A stretch of DNA of 64,000 bases from Geothrix sp. (GTDB lineage: Bacteria > Acidobacteriota > Holophagae > Holophagales > Holophagaceae): NCBI GenBank assembly GCA_019449415.1, contig JAGRPP010000012.1:36180-100179 (forward strand). The letters are read 5' to 3'. Below the pieces are notes generated by a model. That model did not search any database. It was not told the DNA's origin and worked only from the letters and a program-made list of their open reading frames with translations. Each line of letters opens with the position of its first letter. Position 1 is the first letter of the stretch. This document shows positions 62,445 to 64,000 of this stretch, one piece after another. Both the position numbers and the translations under genes were made by a program.

Positions 62445-64000
62445 CGTTTCTCCGGAGCGAGCTGGGCCTCGAGCAGCTTGAGGGTGCGGAGGCGCTCGCT
62501 GGCATTGAGCATCCGGAGCTGCCGGAGGCCTTCGGCCACCAGGTGCTCGCGCTGGGCGAGATCCTCGATGCGCGTGGCGGCGAGGGCCTTCAGCACCCGG
62601 GCCATCTCGGCATCCAGCGGATCCTTGCCCTCGTCGGCGTCCGGTTGCAGCAGGACGGTGGTGCGGTGGGTGGGCCTCAGCCAGGTCCGTGCCGCGGTCT
62701 GGACGGCCTCGGGGCCGAGGGTCCGCAGGCGCTGGATCTCCAGATCCGAGAGGCGCCAGTCCCCGCCCTCGACCCAGGCGAGGCCCAGGCTCCGGGCCAG
62801 GCTGGCGGGGTCATCCTGGGCGACCAGGTGATCCACCTCCAGGCGGGCCAGGGCCTTCTGCCATTCGTCCAGGGGGATGGGCTCCTGCTGGAGGCGCAGG
62901 ATCTCCGTGTGCAAGGCGCCTTCCACTTCCGCGAGGCTATGCCCCTCGGCCGGTGTCAGGTCGGCGACCAGGAGGCCCCGCAGCCGGCCGCCTGGCACAT
63001 CCAGCTGGATTTCCGCGTGTTCGGCCAGGGCCTTCTGGGCTACGAGCTTGAGGGGCAGGCGGCTCGACCGGCCGCCCCCGAGCAGCTGGGCCGCCATGCA
63101 GAGGGCGAGGTGGTCGGCCTGGGCCCGGGGAGGGATGCGCCAGCCCACCAGCAGGCGGGGGGCCGCTCCCAGGGCGGCCTGGACCCTCCGATCCCCCAGG
63201 TCCGCGGGGATCTCCGGGAGGATCGGATCCTCGACCTCCTTGGTGGCCGGCAGGAGGCCGAAGTGGCGCTCCACGACGGGCCGTACCGCATCCATGCCGA
63301 GGCTGCCCACGACGACCAGCATGAGGCGATCCGGGCCGCAGGCATGGCGCGCCCAGGCCCGCAGGTCGGAGCGGCGCAGGGCCTCGATCGCGGGCAGGTT
63401 GTCGGCCAGGTCGCGGCCATAGGGGTGGCCGGGCAGGGCGGCGCCCCGCAGCAGGGCGATGCCCTGGCGCCCGGGCAGCCGCAGGTCCGCGATGAGCGCC
63501 GAGCGGGCCTCGGAAAAGCGGCTCAGCTGGAGCACGGCCAGGCGCTGGGCCTCGGTGCGGCACCAGAACTCGAAGGCTTCGGTGGGAAGCTCGGTCTGCA
63601 CCACCAGGGCATCCGGCCCGGCGCTGGCGGTCTGGCGCCCGCCCCTGGCCGCGTAGGCGTCCGCCAGCGGCGAGGCCGAAAACCGGGCCCGCAGGGTGGC
63701 CTGCAGGGTCTGGAGGCTCGACTCCAGGGCCGGGGCCTGGGTGGCCGTGGCGGGATCCTTCTGCAGGCGCAGCCGCTCCAGGCGGAGGGCCTCCAGCAGG
63801 CCCTCCTCCTGCTGCAGGAGGGCATCCAGGGAAGCCGGCCCATGGGCGGGATCCAGGTCCTCGGGCCAGGTGGCGCCATAGAGGGCCCGGGCCAGCAGGT
63901 CCGTGGCGCCGGCCAGAGCCGGGGGTTCCTCGGCTCGGCCCCGGCGGAAGACCAGGGTCGCGTGGAAGGCCGTCAGGTCGCGCCGCTCGACGACCAGGAG
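62441..64000 (-). CDS. M16-fold protein, lacks HxxEH (5' partial)
   Basis: The frame is open to the window edge: about 519 residues are seen, and the N-terminus is missing. The domain begins LLVVERRDLTAFHATLVFRR, and where active members have GLAHLLEH this one has GATDLLARAL, so the zinc histidines and glutamate are gone here too. The later part is M16-like (PYGRDLADNLPAIEALRRSDLRAWARHACGPDRLMLVVVG, written here as consecutive short pieces: PYGRDLADN, IEALRRSDL, GPDRLMLVVVG). With the preceding entry it forms a pair with no visible active site. Confidence 0.82.
   Translation of the reverse strand, partial: LLVVERRDLTAFHATLVFRRGRAEEPPALAGATDLLARALYGATWPEDLDPAHGPASLDALLQQEEGLLEALRLERLRLQKDPATATQAPALESSLQTLQATLRARFSASPLADAYAARGGRQTASAGPDALVVQTELPTEAFEFWCRTEAQRLAVLQLSRFSEARSALIADLRLPGRQGIALLRGAALPGHPYGRDLADNLPAIEALRRSDLRAWARHACGPDRLMLVVVGSLGMDAVRPVVERHFGLLPATKEVEDPILPEIPADLGDRRVQAALGAAPRLLVGWRIPPRAQADHLALCMAAQLLGGGRSSRLPLKLVAQKALAEHAEIQLDVPGGRLRGLLVADLTPAEGHSLAEVEGALHTEILRLQQEPIPLDEWQKALARLEVDHLVAQDDPASLARSLGLAWVEGGDWRLSDLEIQRLRTLGPEAVQTAARTWLRPTHRTTVLLQPDADEGKDPLDAEMARVLKALAATRIEDLAQREHLVAEGLRQLRMLNASERLRTLKLLEAQLAPEKR

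Overview
The window is 64 kb of very GC-rich bacterial chromosome, densely coded, with frequent 4-base ATGA start/stop overlaps and no IS element, prophage or CRISPR array that I can see. The gene set (F1 part of a split ATP synthase operon with paired b-type subunits, methionine genes under SAM-I riboswitches, several secreted zinc peptidases, tricorn-like protease, GlsB/DUF4126 membrane proteins) fits a Gram-negative, outer-membrane-bearing heterotroph. My best guess is an acidobacterium of the Holophaga/Geothrix type; that placement is inference from general family knowledge, not from a marker gene.

Region by region: 1-2.2 kb is the end of a receiver/histidine kinase signalling operon. 2.2-19.6 kb is a mixed housekeeping and envelope stretch: two short-chain dehydrogenases, pterin carbinolamine dehydratase, an RluA-type pseudouridine synthase with a 22-residue-repeat basic tail, an active-type M16 peptidase, an M13 peptidase-isochorismatase-uracil glycosylase operon, a BON-LysM protein, DUF4126/GlsB membrane proteins, a YidB-like protein and a tricorn-like protease. 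19.6-30.1 kb is a methionine regulon on the minus strand: metY-metA-lysC behind a SAM-I riboswitch plus terminator, and a homocysteine methyltransferase/MTHFR fusion, a [2Fe-2S] ferredoxin and metH behind a second SAM-I riboswitch. Together these genes carry aspartate towards homoserine, acylate it, sulfhydrylate it to homocysteine and methylate it.

30.1-38.4 kb is the most unusual block: a divergent locus with a processive GT2 synthase, a HEAT-repeat protein and a response regulator on one strand, and a polysaccharide deacetylase, a TPR/TIM-barrel/DOMON-like protein and a TPR/beta-barrel outer membrane protein on the other. The part list matches a synthase-dependent exopolysaccharide export system (Pga/Bcs-like in logic) in an arrangement I do not recognise. 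38.4-50.2 kb holds an orphan E1-beta subunit with a cystathionine-beta-synthase-like enzyme, two amidohydrolases, a coiled-coil HTH protein, recN, an M4 metalloprotease behind a strikingly AT-rich promoter island, the GTPase gene der and a small NTF2-like protein.

50.2-57.2 kb contains an array of hairpins of unknown role, tRNA-Asp and tRNA-Val, then the ATP synthase operon b', b, delta, alpha, gamma, beta, epsilon (a and c subunits are not here). The b subunit carries a signal peptide and a histidine heptad-repeat extension. 57.2-64 kb has an HPt protein, a metallo-beta-lactamase-fold hydrolase, a small outer membrane protein, a TPR protein, purC and a pair of M16-fold proteins that have both lost the HxxEH zinc motif; the last one runs off the window.
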